From NCBI RefSeq assembly GCF_045209745.1, contig NZ_CP109273.1, positions 620,001 through 684,000 on the forward strand: DNA of 64,000 nucleotides, read 5' to 3'. Shown here piece by piece: positions 41,058 through 48,798 of this stretch. The first letter of the stretch is position 1. Each line of letters begins with the position of its first letter. Under the pieces are notes generated by a model. It had not been told where the DNA came from. It searched no databases and saw only the letters and a program-made list of their open reading frames with translations. This DNA is from Micromonospora sp045209745 (GTDB taxonomy: Bacteria; Actinomycetota; Actinomycetes; Mycobacteriales; Micromonosporaceae). The translations under genes and the position numbers were made by a program.

Positions 41058-43072
41058 GACTCAAAATTAGGGCAGTGCAGCTAAGAGTTTTCACGTCAGG
41101 GCCACTGTGTGGCATCGATGTCTTCTTCACGGATGGCCTGAACATTGTCAGAGCTGACAATACAAGCGGGAAGTCGACGTGCTTGCAGGCGATGATGTAT
41201 GCCTTGGGCTTGGAGGGCATGCTTAGCCCAAGGCGAGATATACCGTTGCCACACGCAATGACCGATGAAATTGAGGTGGACGGGGTCGCTCTCCCTGTGG
41301 AGCGCTCATTCGTCCGGCTCGAGATCGAGAATTCTCGTGGTGAAGTGATCACCGTGCACAGGGTGGTTAAGTCCGACGGAATCGATCCCAGGCTCATCAC
41401 TGTGATGCATGGCGCGGCAATTACCGATAGAACCGCCGGGCAAAATCGAAGTGACTATTTTGTTAGGATGCCAGGATCGGCTCAGCGTCGTGCTGGCTTT
41501 CATCACTTCTTGGCGGACTTCGTTGGCTGGAGTCTTCCCCGCGTGACAAAGACGGATGGCAGTGAGGCTCCGCTATACGTTGAGTGCCTGTTCCCGTATT
41601 CCTTCGTTGAGCAAAAGCAAGGGTGGCTGGGCGTCCAGCCGCGCATTCCTGCCTACTTTCAAATTAGGGACGTGGTGCGCCGAAGTGCTGAGTTCATTCT
41701 CGGCCTAGACGCTTACAACCTGGCGTTGCGACGTCAGCGACTCGAGTATGCGCGAGCGTTGGCGGAATCGGAATGGAAGCAACGTGCTCGAACCCTAGAA
41801 GGTGAGGCAGCGGCTGCATCCGTTGTCCTGACCAATCTGCCTACCGCTCCGTCAGCAGTAACGGAACCGATCCAGGCTGAGGCGCTCGTGGCCCAGACCG
41901 ACGGAACCTGGTTGTCAGTCGAAGCTGAGGTGTCCAGGCTGAGCGAGATCCTCCAGTCAATCGAAATAGTGCCGGAAACTGGGCCAGCAGTCCAGAACTT
42001 GGAAGTCCAGCTATCGGCCGTTCAGGACCAACTTACTGCTTCCAATGCGGCTATAGTTGATGCCGTCGCTGATTATGACGGGGCTCAAGCACGCGCTGCT
42101 CACCTTCAAGAGCGGGTAGGGGCTCTAGAGGAGGACCTCCAGCGACACAAGGACGCCGCCTTACTATCCAGGCTTGGCTCGCGCCATTCGACGTTGCTGG
42201 GTAACGAACCCCACTGCCCAACATGCAACCAGTTTTTACCGGATGGCTTTGATATCACTAGTACGCCGATGTCGACGGACGATAACATCAGATTCATCGA
42301 GCAAGAATTGTCTACGTTCCGGAATATGCTCAGCGATGCACTACGCCGACGGGACGTGCAAGCTACGCGGGTTCACAGACTGAGAGAAGAGTCCAACGCG
42401 ATTCGGTCTCAGATACGATCGATTAAGGATAGTTTGGTGTCGCCTTCAGCGATGCCATCGATTGCCGCTATTGCACAGCAGATCAGAATTGAAGAGCAAA
42501 TCGGCGCTCTCCGCAAATTCGCCGACGATTTAGAAACCGTACTTGCGGAGCTTTTTGATCGAGCGGGATCTTGGCGCCAGATCGACGAAGAGCTCAAGAC
42601 CTTAGGCAAAGACCCGCTCAGTATTACTGATCGGGAAAAGATTGGGCACATCGATGAATCATTTAGGGACCAACTCCACGCTTATCGATTCAGGTCGGTG
42701 AGTCCCGAGAACATCACGATTTCCGAGGATAGCTACAAGCCTGTCCATGAAGGATTCGACTTAGGGTTTGACTTGTCGGCGAGCGACATGATCCGCGCTA
42801 TGTGGGCCTACCTACTCTCATTCGCGGAGGTCAGTCTTAAGCACGCCACCAATCATCCTGGCCTCCTCGTTCTCGACGAACCGCGGCAACAGGAAGTGCA
42901 TCGTACCGACTTCGCCACGTTCTTGCAGCGGCTCGCAAGGGACGGTAGTGACGGACTGCAAGTCATCGTCGCGACGAGTGAGGAATATGGCAGTCTATCG
43001 ATGATGCTAACGGAGACCCCCCACAACATGGTCTCGCTAGATCCAGGCAGCAAGATTCTTCGGCCGCTGTAG
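41054..43072 (+). CDS. ABC-3C SMC/Rad50-like ATPase
   Basis: Protein of 672 residues. N-terminal ATPase lobe with Walker A ADNTSGKST (34-42; Ala in place of the first Gly), a central coiled coil (about 225-375 and 410-520) broken by a CPTC zinc hook (388-391), and the C-terminal lobe with FDLSASDMIRAMWAYLL (reduced signature motif) and Walker B LLVLDEP (D608, E609). This is the Rad50/SMC plan of LmuB-type sensors, which recognise DNA ends or invading replicons and release the nuclease. GTG at 41054 with GGAG at six bases; low GC throughout. Confidence 0.78.
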   Translation: MRLKIRAVQLRVFTSGPLCGIDVFFTDGLNIVRADNTSGKSTCLQAMMYALGLEGMLSPRRDIPLPHAMTDEIEVDGVALPVERSFVRLEIENSRGEVITVHRVVKSDGIDPRLITVMHGAAITDRTAGQNRSDYFVRMPGSAQRRAGFHHFLADFVGWSLPRVTKTDGSEAPLYVECLFPYSFVEQKQGWLGVQPRIPAYFQIRDVVRRSAEFILGLDAYNLALRRQRLEYARALAESEWKQRARTLEGEAAAASVVLTNLPTAPSAVTEPIQAEALVAQTDGTWLSVEAEVSRLSEILQSIEIVPETGPAVQNLEVQLSAVQDQLTASNAAIVDAVADYDGAQARAAHLQERVGALEEDLQRHKDAALLSRLGSRHSTLLGNEPHCPTCNQFLPDGFDITSTPMSTDDNIRFIEQELSTFRNMLSDALRRRDVQATRVHRLREESNAIRSQIRSIKDSLVSPSAMPSIAAIAQQIRIEEQIGALRKFADDLETVLAELFDRAGSWRQIDEELKTLGKDPLSITDREKIGHIDESFRDQLHAYRFRSVSPENITISEDSYKPVHEGFDLGFDLSASDMIRAMWAYLLSFAEVSLKHATNHPGLLVLDEPRQQEVHRTDFATFLQRLARDGSDGLQVIVATSEEYGSLSMMLTETPHNMVSLDPGSKILRPL

Positions 43073-43111
43073 GTGTCTAATACTGGCCGTGCTGACATCG
43101 CTAAATTCCCG

Positions 43112-44791
43112 CTAGGTCTTACGGACGACGCTCGTAAAGCCGGCCACGAAGAGTGTGGCGAATCCCCACGCAAGCACCTGGATTACCCAATGAACCACCG
43201 TTAGCCGTTGTCCAGTCGGCGTCGTATTCAGATCACACGAACTGCGTGCATTCGTCTTGATCAACGGAATACTTACGTCCAAGGCAACCCCCACCCGCTC
43301 CAGAGCGCTACAGGGCGCCCCTGACCCCGGAGAACCTCTGGTGTGTGAGTAGGCGTTGTTGGGCGAACTGGTTGCGCGTGAGGAGGCACTGTTTTCTGTA
43401 GAACTCTTTGTGTGCGAGTAGGCGCTTTCACTGAAGACAGATATTCCGATCGCGATTAGCGCAAGCAGGAAGAGGCTGAGCAGCGCTCGCCATGGCTGGT
43501 ATCCGTAGCCAAGCGCTAGACCAGTAAAACGCGCCCACACGCGCTCTCGCCGCTCAGTGAGCGCTCCACGACGGATCTGGCTCTTGCGCTGGGCGATCCG
43601 GGTGCGTCTCGCCTCGCTGTCATGTCCGGCCGCACTATAGGCAGCCGCAAGATGCTGGTATGGCTGAGCGGCATAATTTGGCGTGCTTCTGTCCAACGTA
43701 TTGAGCCACCACGAAAGCGACTGCCCGATAGGAAGTCCGGGGTAAGTTAGCCCATCAACATGAATAAGGGCGCCTTCGTCTGTCAGGTTTATTAGTCTAC
43801 TTGCCTCGAAGACGAATCCACCGTCGGTCTTTGCGCGATCAAGGCGAACAACACCTGCGCCGGTAGCTCCAAACGCTTCGAACCCGTCAGTGAAAAAGAT
43901 TCCCTGTTCGGCGCGAAGTCCGCCCGCATCGAGGGCAGGGCCAGAAAGGTTGAAAATTCTGCTGTCGGAAAGCTCCACCCTTCCAACGTGCGCTCCAACC
44001 AGCCTCAACGCCGCGAGGGGCCCGGCCCCAGTAACTACCGCCCCATGCTTGACGAACAGGCCTTGTCCAACACGAATCCCGTCGGCAATAACTCCAGGCC
44101 CGGACAGGTTTCGTATCTCGCTATCACCGGTTAGTTCGAAGTGGCCGACGGAAGCCCCTATCATATGCACCGCGCCTTTTTTGCCCTCACCGGATATCTT
44201 GACCCCGTCGCGCAGGAAAAACTCCTGCCGAACCGTCATCCCATCGGCGCTGACGGCGGGACCGGAGCGGTTGGTGATGCGTATTCCATCGGCGATGAGA
44301 TTGCCAATCTGCGCACCCTGTAAGTGAGCTGCGCCGATCTCGACGTCTGCGGTGATTCGGGATTTGGTGAGGCGCAACACGTCAACTTTAGTCCGCGCTG
44401 CCATAAGTGGGGACCTGTCCGCGCATTCAATTCTGCAGCCGGCAAGAGTTACATCAGCGAAGGCAGCGTCTCGCAAGTCAATTCCCTCAGGGAAATAACA
44501 AGCCCAGAATTGCAGCGGAAATGCGACGTTGAGATACTTAAGGTCTAGCCGACCTCCAATTTTGACTCCAAGTATCCGAAGCCCGCGAGGATCTGGCTTC
44601 TCGATTAACTTCCCTATCGCAATATCTCTAATCGTTTCAGCCTTGACGACTGTCGCACCGGCATCCCACCACTTCGCGTCGAACGGTTCGGCGGGTCCCC
44701 GGTCGGAGTTGAAAAGGCCACCCGTCTGAACGGCGCTGGCCAAGCTAGCAGCGAGGGTTGCCTCGCGGTCCTGGGGCTCAGAGTCGGACAT
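43112..44791 (-). CDS. beta-helix repeat protein with C-terminal membrane domain
   Basis: Protein of 559 residues. From about 60 to 350 the chain repeats units such as GRLDLKYLNVAFPLQF, VDVLRLTKSRITADVEI, GPAVSADGMTVRQEFFLRDG and GPGVIADGIRVGQGLFV, a right-handed parallel beta-helix of pentapeptide/bactofilin style. After a linker with a tetratricopeptide-like helix pair (YQHLAAAYSAAGHDSEARRTRIAQRK), two hydrophobic helices (WRALLSLFLLALIAIGISVF and VHWVIQVLAWGFATLFVAGF) flank a low-complexity Ser-rich loop. Similar proteins are annotated as membrane-associated oxidoreductases without evidence. It converges with the ABC-3C ATPase; role unknown. Confidence 0.7.
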   Translation of the reverse strand: MSDSEPQDREATLAASLASAVQTGGLFNSDRGPAEPFDAKWWDAGATVVKAETIRDIAIGKLIEKPDPRGLRILGVKIGGRLDLKYLNVAFPLQFWACYFPEGIDLRDAAFADVTLAGCRIECADRSPLMAARTKVDVLRLTKSRITADVEIGAAHLQGAQIGNLIADGIRITNRSGPAVSADGMTVRQEFFLRDGVKISGEGKKGAVHMIGASVGHFELTGDSEIRNLSGPGVIADGIRVGQGLFVKHGAVVTGAGPLAALRLVGAHVGRVELSDSRIFNLSGPALDAGGLRAEQGIFFTDGFEAFGATGAGVVRLDRAKTDGGFVFEASRLINLTDEGALIHVDGLTYPGLPIGQSLSWWLNTLDRSTPNYAAQPYQHLAAAYSAAGHDSEARRTRIAQRKSQIRRGALTERRERVWARFTGLALGYGYQPWRALLSLFLLALIAIGISVFSESAYSHTKSSTENSASSRATSSPNNAYSHTRGSPGSGAPCSALERVGVALDVSIPLIKTNARSSCDLNTTPTGQRLTVVHWVIQVLAWGFATLFVAGFTSVVRKT

Positions 44792-45021
44792 GTGAGCAAC
44801 CTAGCGCCACGCCGCAGCTCTAGCGCAAGGGCTCGAATCCCCGCACGTACAACGACGCAGGGAGCAACCGGCCCGCGCTCGACCGACGTCATGCGACGAC
44901 TGGCAACCCATACACCGATCGCCTGTGCGATCGCCTGTGCGGTGCTGCCGAATTCCTCTGTTTTGGATCAAGGCACCGCGCTCCGCGCGGTGCGGGGGCG
45001 GCAAGCCCGGCCGGCGGCAAG

Positions 45022-45051
45022 CCGCCCCGGTCGCCTTCGGCACCGGGGCGG
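45022..45051. terminator. strong hairpin near the right end of the element
   Basis: A perfect 10-bp stem CCGCCCCGGT/ACCGGGGCGG, whose 10-base loop can pair further (GCC-TTC-GGC). A smaller perfect hairpin lies just upstream (44973-44993). Together they may insulate cargo from rnpB transcription. Confidence 0.5.
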
Positions 45052-45356
45052 TAAGCCACCGACAGCCGCCGGGACACCGCCCCACCAGTCAGAGAGGGAC
45101 GCCCGGTGCAGTGGGGCCGTGACGGAAGCCGACGGGGCAGCCTGATCAGGTGGACGGGCTTCCGGCTGCCGCGCCAGTCCAACCCCGGGACTGGCTTGCC
45201 ACCGTGTGACCGGGTCGAGGCACCAGCTCCACCGCCAGGACGTGCAGGCGTCCACGACAACCGGCGGCACCGCGCAGAAGTCCCGCCAAGCCGCCGGCAC
45301 GGATCGCAGGACGAGGCAGCACGCCGGCCGAGGCCGAGGTCTACTGAGCCTCCGCT

Positions 45357-45396
45357 CAGGCCGTCTCCAGGCCGTCCCAGGCCGTGGCCAGGCCGT
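45357..45396. repeat. four helically phased CAGGCCGT repeats
   Basis: Copies start at 45357, 45368, 45378 and 45389, spaced 11, 10 and 11 bp, so all face the same side of the helix. They lie 86 bases inside the right att copy, where arm-type binding sites of a tyrosine integrase or Xis sites would be expected. Confidence 0.6.
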
Positions 45397-45448
45397 CAAA
45401 CGTCACCCAACGATGACCAAGGCCAACCAACGGCACCCGATATACGGC

Positions 45449-45480
45449 CAGCTCAGAGCCTTGATCAGACCTCTGAGCTG
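45449..45480 (-). terminator. terminator supplied by the element just downstream of rnpB
   Basis: CAGCTCAGAG (45449-45458) pairs perfectly with CTCTGAGCTG (45471-45480) around a 12-base loop, directly after the 3' end of rnpB. At the left att copy the equivalent position has only a weak 5-bp hairpin (27014-27033), so the insertion replaced the original terminator. Confidence 0.65.
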
Positions 45481-45484
45481 GGGG

Positions 45485-45910
<426 letters not shown>

Positions 45911-46043
45911 CGCTCCCATCCTAACGACGGGGCCGCCGCCGGCATTGCCGCCCCGCCTGGGCAAAATCGCGCAGCTCAAGGGCGGTGGGGACGAGGACTC
46001 CGGCGGATCCGCCGCACGAGGCGGGGACTAGCCTCGTGGGGCC

Positions 46044-46805
46044 ATGGATCTCTCCCACGCCGCGCTGCTGCTCGCCGCCGGCCTCGCCGCTGGCACGGTC
46101 AACGCGGTGGCCGGTGGCGGTTCGCTGATCACCTTCCCGGCGATGATCGCGGTCGGGTTGCCCCCGGTCCCGGCGAACGTCAGCAACTCGGTCGCCGTGT
46201 TCCCCGGGTACCTGGCCAGCGTGGCAGGCAGCCGGGCGGACCTCCCGCGCCCGCGCGCGTTGGCCACGCTGGTGCCCACCACCATCGTCGGCACGATCCT
46301 CGGGGCGCTGCTGCTGCTGGCCACCCCGGCCCGCGCGTTCGAGCTCGTCGTACCGTTTCTGGTTCTCGGCGCGACCGCGGTCCTGGCCTTCCAGGACCCG
46401 CTGCGCCGGCTGGTCGGTCACCCCCGGGACCTGTCCCCACGTCGGCGGACCGTCACGGTGCAGACGATGGTCGCGCTCGGCGCGGTGTACGGCGGATACT
46501 TCGGTGCGGCGCTCGGGGTGATGCTGGTCGCCGGACTGGCCCTGGTGCTGGACGCGACCCTGGCGCAGGTGAGCGCGATCAAGAATCTGCTCTCCGCGGT
46601 GGTGGGGGTCACCACGCTGGTGGTGTTCGCCCTGTTCGGCCCGGTGAGCTGGGCGGCCGTCGCGGTGGTCGCGCCGGCCACGCTGATCGGTGGGTACGCG
46701 GGTGCCCGGCTGGTCCGCCGGCTGCCGCCGGTGCTGCTCAAGACGGTCATCGTGGTGTTCGGCACGGCGATCGGCCTCTACCTGCTCTGGCACGCCCTGA
46801 GCTGA
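46044..46805 (+). CDS. TSUP family (TauE/SafE) transporter
   Basis: Protein of 253 residues, about eight helices in two repeats. The first begins LLLAAGLAAGTVNAVAGGGSLITFPAMIAVGLPPVPANVSNSVAVFPGYL, the TSUP signature; the second half has GAVYGGYFGAALGVMLVAGLALVL. TSUP proteins export sulfite, sulfoacetate or related anions; the substrate is not readable here. A TAGCCT hexamer lies nine bases before the ATG, so the mRNA may be leaderless. A hairpin shared with the convergent MFS gene follows. Confidence 0.9.
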   Translation: MDLSHAALLLAAGLAAGTVNAVAGGGSLITFPAMIAVGLPPVPANVSNSVAVFPGYLASVAGSRADLPRPRALATLVPTTIVGTILGALLLLATPARAFELVVPFLVLGATAVLAFQDPLRRLVGHPRDLSPRRRTVTVQTMVALGAVYGGYFGAALGVMLVAGLALVLDATLAQVSAIKNLLSAVVGVTTLVVFALFGPVSWAAVAVVAPATLIGGYAGARLVRRLPPVLLKTVIVVFGTAIGLYLLWHALS

Positions 46806-46820
46806 CCGCACGACTTGCAG

Positions 46821-46858
46821 GAAACTGCTGCCTCAGCACGCATGGAGGCAGCAGTTTC
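46821..46858. terminator. two-way terminator between convergent genes
   Basis: GAAACTGCTGCCTC (46821-46834) pairs perfectly over 14 bp with GAGGCAGCAGTTTC (46845-46858), with a 10-base loop, between the TSUP and MFS stops. Confidence 0.8.
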
Positions 46859-46890
46859 GCAGCAGATGCGCGGATCTTGAAAGCGACGGA

Positions 46891-48114
46891 TCAGTACGTT
46901 TCGCCGACCGGCTCGTGCTCGGTGTTGGCGGCGGCTCGGTTCCAGCGGGACCAGAGCACCCGCTCGCCGTAGCCGGCGGCCATCAGGTGCGCGAAGGCCA
47001 GGTAGACCAGCACGCCGACGGCGAGCACCCCGAAGCCGACCCAGAACGGCAGCGACAGTGACTGCTCGGCGAGCTTGCCGGAGATGATCGGTGCCGGCGC
47101 GGCGGCACCCCAGCGGACCAGGTTGAACGCGCCGGTGGCGACGCGCCGGTCGCTGGAGCCGAGGCCGAGCGCGAGGTCGGTGAGGTTGGCGTTGGCCAGT
47201 CCCATGCAGAGTCCGGAGAGCACCAACACCACGAGCGTCTCGGCGGTGCTGGTGGAGGTGGCGAAGAGGACCATGCAGACCAGCAGCCCGGCGATGGCCA
47301 CGCCGACGGTCTGCACCGCGCCGATCCGGTGGGCCAGTCGGTGGCCGATCACCAGGATGCCGGCGGCCAGGCCGAGCCCCCAGCCGGTGAACGCCAGCCC
47401 GAGCGGGATGACGTCCAGGCCCAGGAAGAGCGGCGTGTAGCCGAGCACCACGAAGAACACGAAGTTGTACGCGCCGGTCACCACGCAGAGCGCGATGAAC
47501 GCCGGCCGGCGGTAGGTGGCGAAGATCTGGCCGACGCGTACCGGGGCCTGGCGGTTGGTGGGTTCGCGGAGCTTGCGGGAGGCCACGCCGAGGGCGAGGA
47601 CCATGAAGACGCCGCAGACGAAGAACGGCAGCCGCCAGCTGACCTCGCCGAGCAGGCCGCCGATCAGCGGGCCGACGGCGAAGCCCAGGCCGAGGGCGGT
47701 CTCGAAGAGGCCGACCACCCATTCGCGGTCGACGGCCAGGTTGACCAGCATCACCATGGCGGTGGCGAAGAACATCGCGTTGCCCAGACCCCAGACGCCG
47801 CGCAGCACGGACAGCTGCACGATGGTGTTGCTGAACGAGGCGAGGATCGCGGCCAGGCCGACCACGGAGACGCCGGTGATGAGGACCGGCTTGAAGCCGA
47901 ACCGGCCGCTCGCCAGCGTCGCCGGGATCATGCCGAGGGCCATGACCGCGATGTACGCGGTGAACAGCAGCTCGACCTGCCAGGCGGTGACCCCGATCGC
48001 CGCACCGATGGCGGGCAGGATCGGGTCGACGACGGCGATGCCGGCGATGGCGAGGAAGGCCACCAGCGTGGTGGCGTAGATGGCACTGCGGTTCGGTTCG
48101 GAACGCCGATCCAC
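46891..48114 (-). CDS. MFS transporter (DHA1-like drug exporter)
   Basis: Protein of 407 residues with twelve predicted helices. YATTLVAFLAIAGIAVVDPILPAIGAAIGVTAWQVELLFTAY resembles the first two helices of DHA1 exporters; loop 2-3 has GFKPVLITG, and the central loop is charged. It is divergent from a marR gene, 54 bases away, with two palindromic operators between them. That arrangement indicates inducible efflux of a toxic small molecule, controlled by the MarR protein. Confidence 0.9.
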   Translation of the reverse strand: MDRRSEPNRSAIYATTLVAFLAIAGIAVVDPILPAIGAAIGVTAWQVELLFTAYIAVMALGMIPATLASGRFGFKPVLITGVSVVGLAAILASFSNTIVQLSVLRGVWGLGNAMFFATAMVMLVNLAVDREWVVGLFETALGLGFAVGPLIGGLLGEVSWRLPFFVCGVFMVLALGVASRKLREPTNRQAPVRVGQIFATYRRPAFIALCVVTGAYNFVFFVVLGYTPLFLGLDVIPLGLAFTGWGLGLAAGILVIGHRLAHRIGAVQTVGVAIAGLLVCMVLFATSTSTAETLVVLVLSGLCMGLANANLTDLALGLGSSDRRVATGAFNLVRWGAAAPAPIISGKLAEQSLSLPFWVGFGVLAVGVLVYLAFAHLMAAGYGERVLWSRWNRAAANTEHEPVGETY

Positions 48115-48131
48115 TCCGACTCCTCAGTTAG

Positions 48132-48166
48132 CTGCATCATGCAGGTATTTATTCTGTATCATACAG
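48132..48166. promoter_or_regulatory. paired MarR operators between MFS and marR genes
   Basis: Two 13-bp palindromes, CTGCAT-C-ATGCAG (48132-48144) and CTGTAT-C-ATACAG (48154-48166), share the pattern CTG-Y-AT-C-AT-R-CAG. Centres are 22 bp apart, two helical turns. The second ends two bases before the marR ATG, so binding would block its transcription start. Confidence 0.8.
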
Positions 48167-48168
48167 CT

Positions 48169-48627
48169 ATGAGTGATGACCACGAGAGCACCCTCGGCCG
48201 GATCGAAACGGAGGTGGCCCTGCTGATGCGCCTCGGCGAGGCGACCCGGCGGGCCACCGGCAGCGCCGAGCATCGGGTGCTCGACCGGGCGGCGTACGTG
48301 ATCCTGCGGCACCTGGACGACGCCGGGCCGCAGAACGTCTCCGCGCTCGCCGCCCGGCTCAACCTGGACGGCTCGACCGTGACCCGGCAGGTGTCCGCGC
48401 TACAACGGGACGGCCTGATCACCCGTACCCCGGACCCGTCCGACGGCCGAGGGACGGTCATCTCCCCCACCACCGCCGGCCTGCAGCGGATGGCCGCGGT
48501 GCGGCACGCGCGGACCCGCCTCTACGGCGAGATGCTGGCCGACTGGCCCGCCGAGGACCGGGAAACCCTCGCGCTGATGCTGCGCCGTCTCAACGAGGCC
48601 CTAGAGTCCCGAAACCGCCCCCGCTAA
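48169..48627 (+). CDS. MarR-family repressor
   Basis: Protein of 152 residues, usual MarR length. Winged helix: YVILRHLDDAGPQNVSALAARLNLDGSTVTRQVSALQRDGLITRTPDPSDGRGTVISPTTAGLQRM. The wing carries the conserved D-x-R region (DPSDGRG). The ATG at 48169 is fixed by the operator that ends two bases before it. It probably represses itself and the divergent MFS exporter until a ligand binds. Confidence 0.92.
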   Translation: MSDDHESTLGRIETEVALLMRLGEATRRATGSAEHRVLDRAAYVILRHLDDAGPQNVSALAARLNLDGSTVTRQVSALQRDGLITRTPDPSDGRGTVISPTTAGLQRMAAVRHARTRLYGEMLADWPAEDRETLALMLRRLNEALESRNRPR

Positions 48628-48651
48628 CCCCCCACCCCACCCCGCGCCCCC

Positions 48652-48767
48652 GCGCCCCCCACCGCCACCCCCACCCGCGTCGATCTAGGGCAAATCGCTG
48701 CTCATGGAGATCAACTAGCGACCATTTGCCCTAGATCGACGGGGCGTGGGGTGGCGGTGGGGGGCGC
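48652..48767. terminator. very long hairpin between marR and the symporter gene
   Basis: The inner arms GTCGATCTAGGGCAAAT (48679-48695 and 48724-48740) pair perfectly over 17 bp. The outer C-rich (48652-48676) and G-rich (48741-48767) tracts extend the stem. Located between convergent genes. Confidence 0.65.
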
Positions 48768-48770
48768 GGA

Positions 48771-48798
48771 GGGGCGGGGCGGGGCGGGGCGGGGCGGG
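48771..48798. repeat. GGGGC tandem repeat at the symporter 3' end
   Basis: Five consecutive GGGGC units plus GGG, directly before the minus-strand symporter stop. On the plus strand this G-tract array could form a quadruplex; on the mRNA side it is C-rich. Confidence 0.6.

Larger units (their letters stand above)
44792..45448. other. gene-free right end of the element
   Basis: About 660 bases without a credible gene; open frames lack plausible codon use. Two strong hairpins are visible: GCACCGCGC/GCGCGGTGC (44973-44993) and CCGCCCCGGT/ACCGGGGCGG (45022-45051). Four phased CAGGCCGT repeats follow at 45357-45396. The region may hold transfer or replication sites as well as terminators, but no clt-like repeat array was recognised. 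Confidence 0.5.
27068..45481. mobile_element. AICE (pSAM2-like integrative element) inserted at the 3' end of rnpB
   Basis: The 18.4-kb segment between the two 33-bp repeats carries, from the left end, an Imm51 gene, integrase, Xis, RepSA-like initiator, DUF2637 protein, two small conserved proteins, TraSA-like translocase, Pra-like activator, HNH-ATPase cargo, a conserved hypothetical, a glycosyltransferase, a GntR regulator, two small Zn-type proteins, a KorSA-like GntR, an ABC-3C operon, and a beta-helix membrane protein. The int-xis-rep order and a single FtsK-type Tra protein define actinomycete integrative conjugative elements that transfer as double-stranded DNA. Backbone genes are high GC like the host; cargo at about 34.0-35.5 and 39.6-44.8 kb is visibly richer in A/T. 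All backbone genes look intact. Confidence 0.92.

Noticed and set aside
45357..45396. CRISPR array
   Set aside because: Eight-base repeats spaced 10-11 bp with no unique spacers of 30 bases; phasing fits protein-binding sites.
44968..45399. Minus-strand open frame of 143 codons at the right end of the element
   Set aside because: Trp/Arg/Pro/Cys-rich without a fold, no ribosome site, and it spans strong hairpins and the phased repeats.
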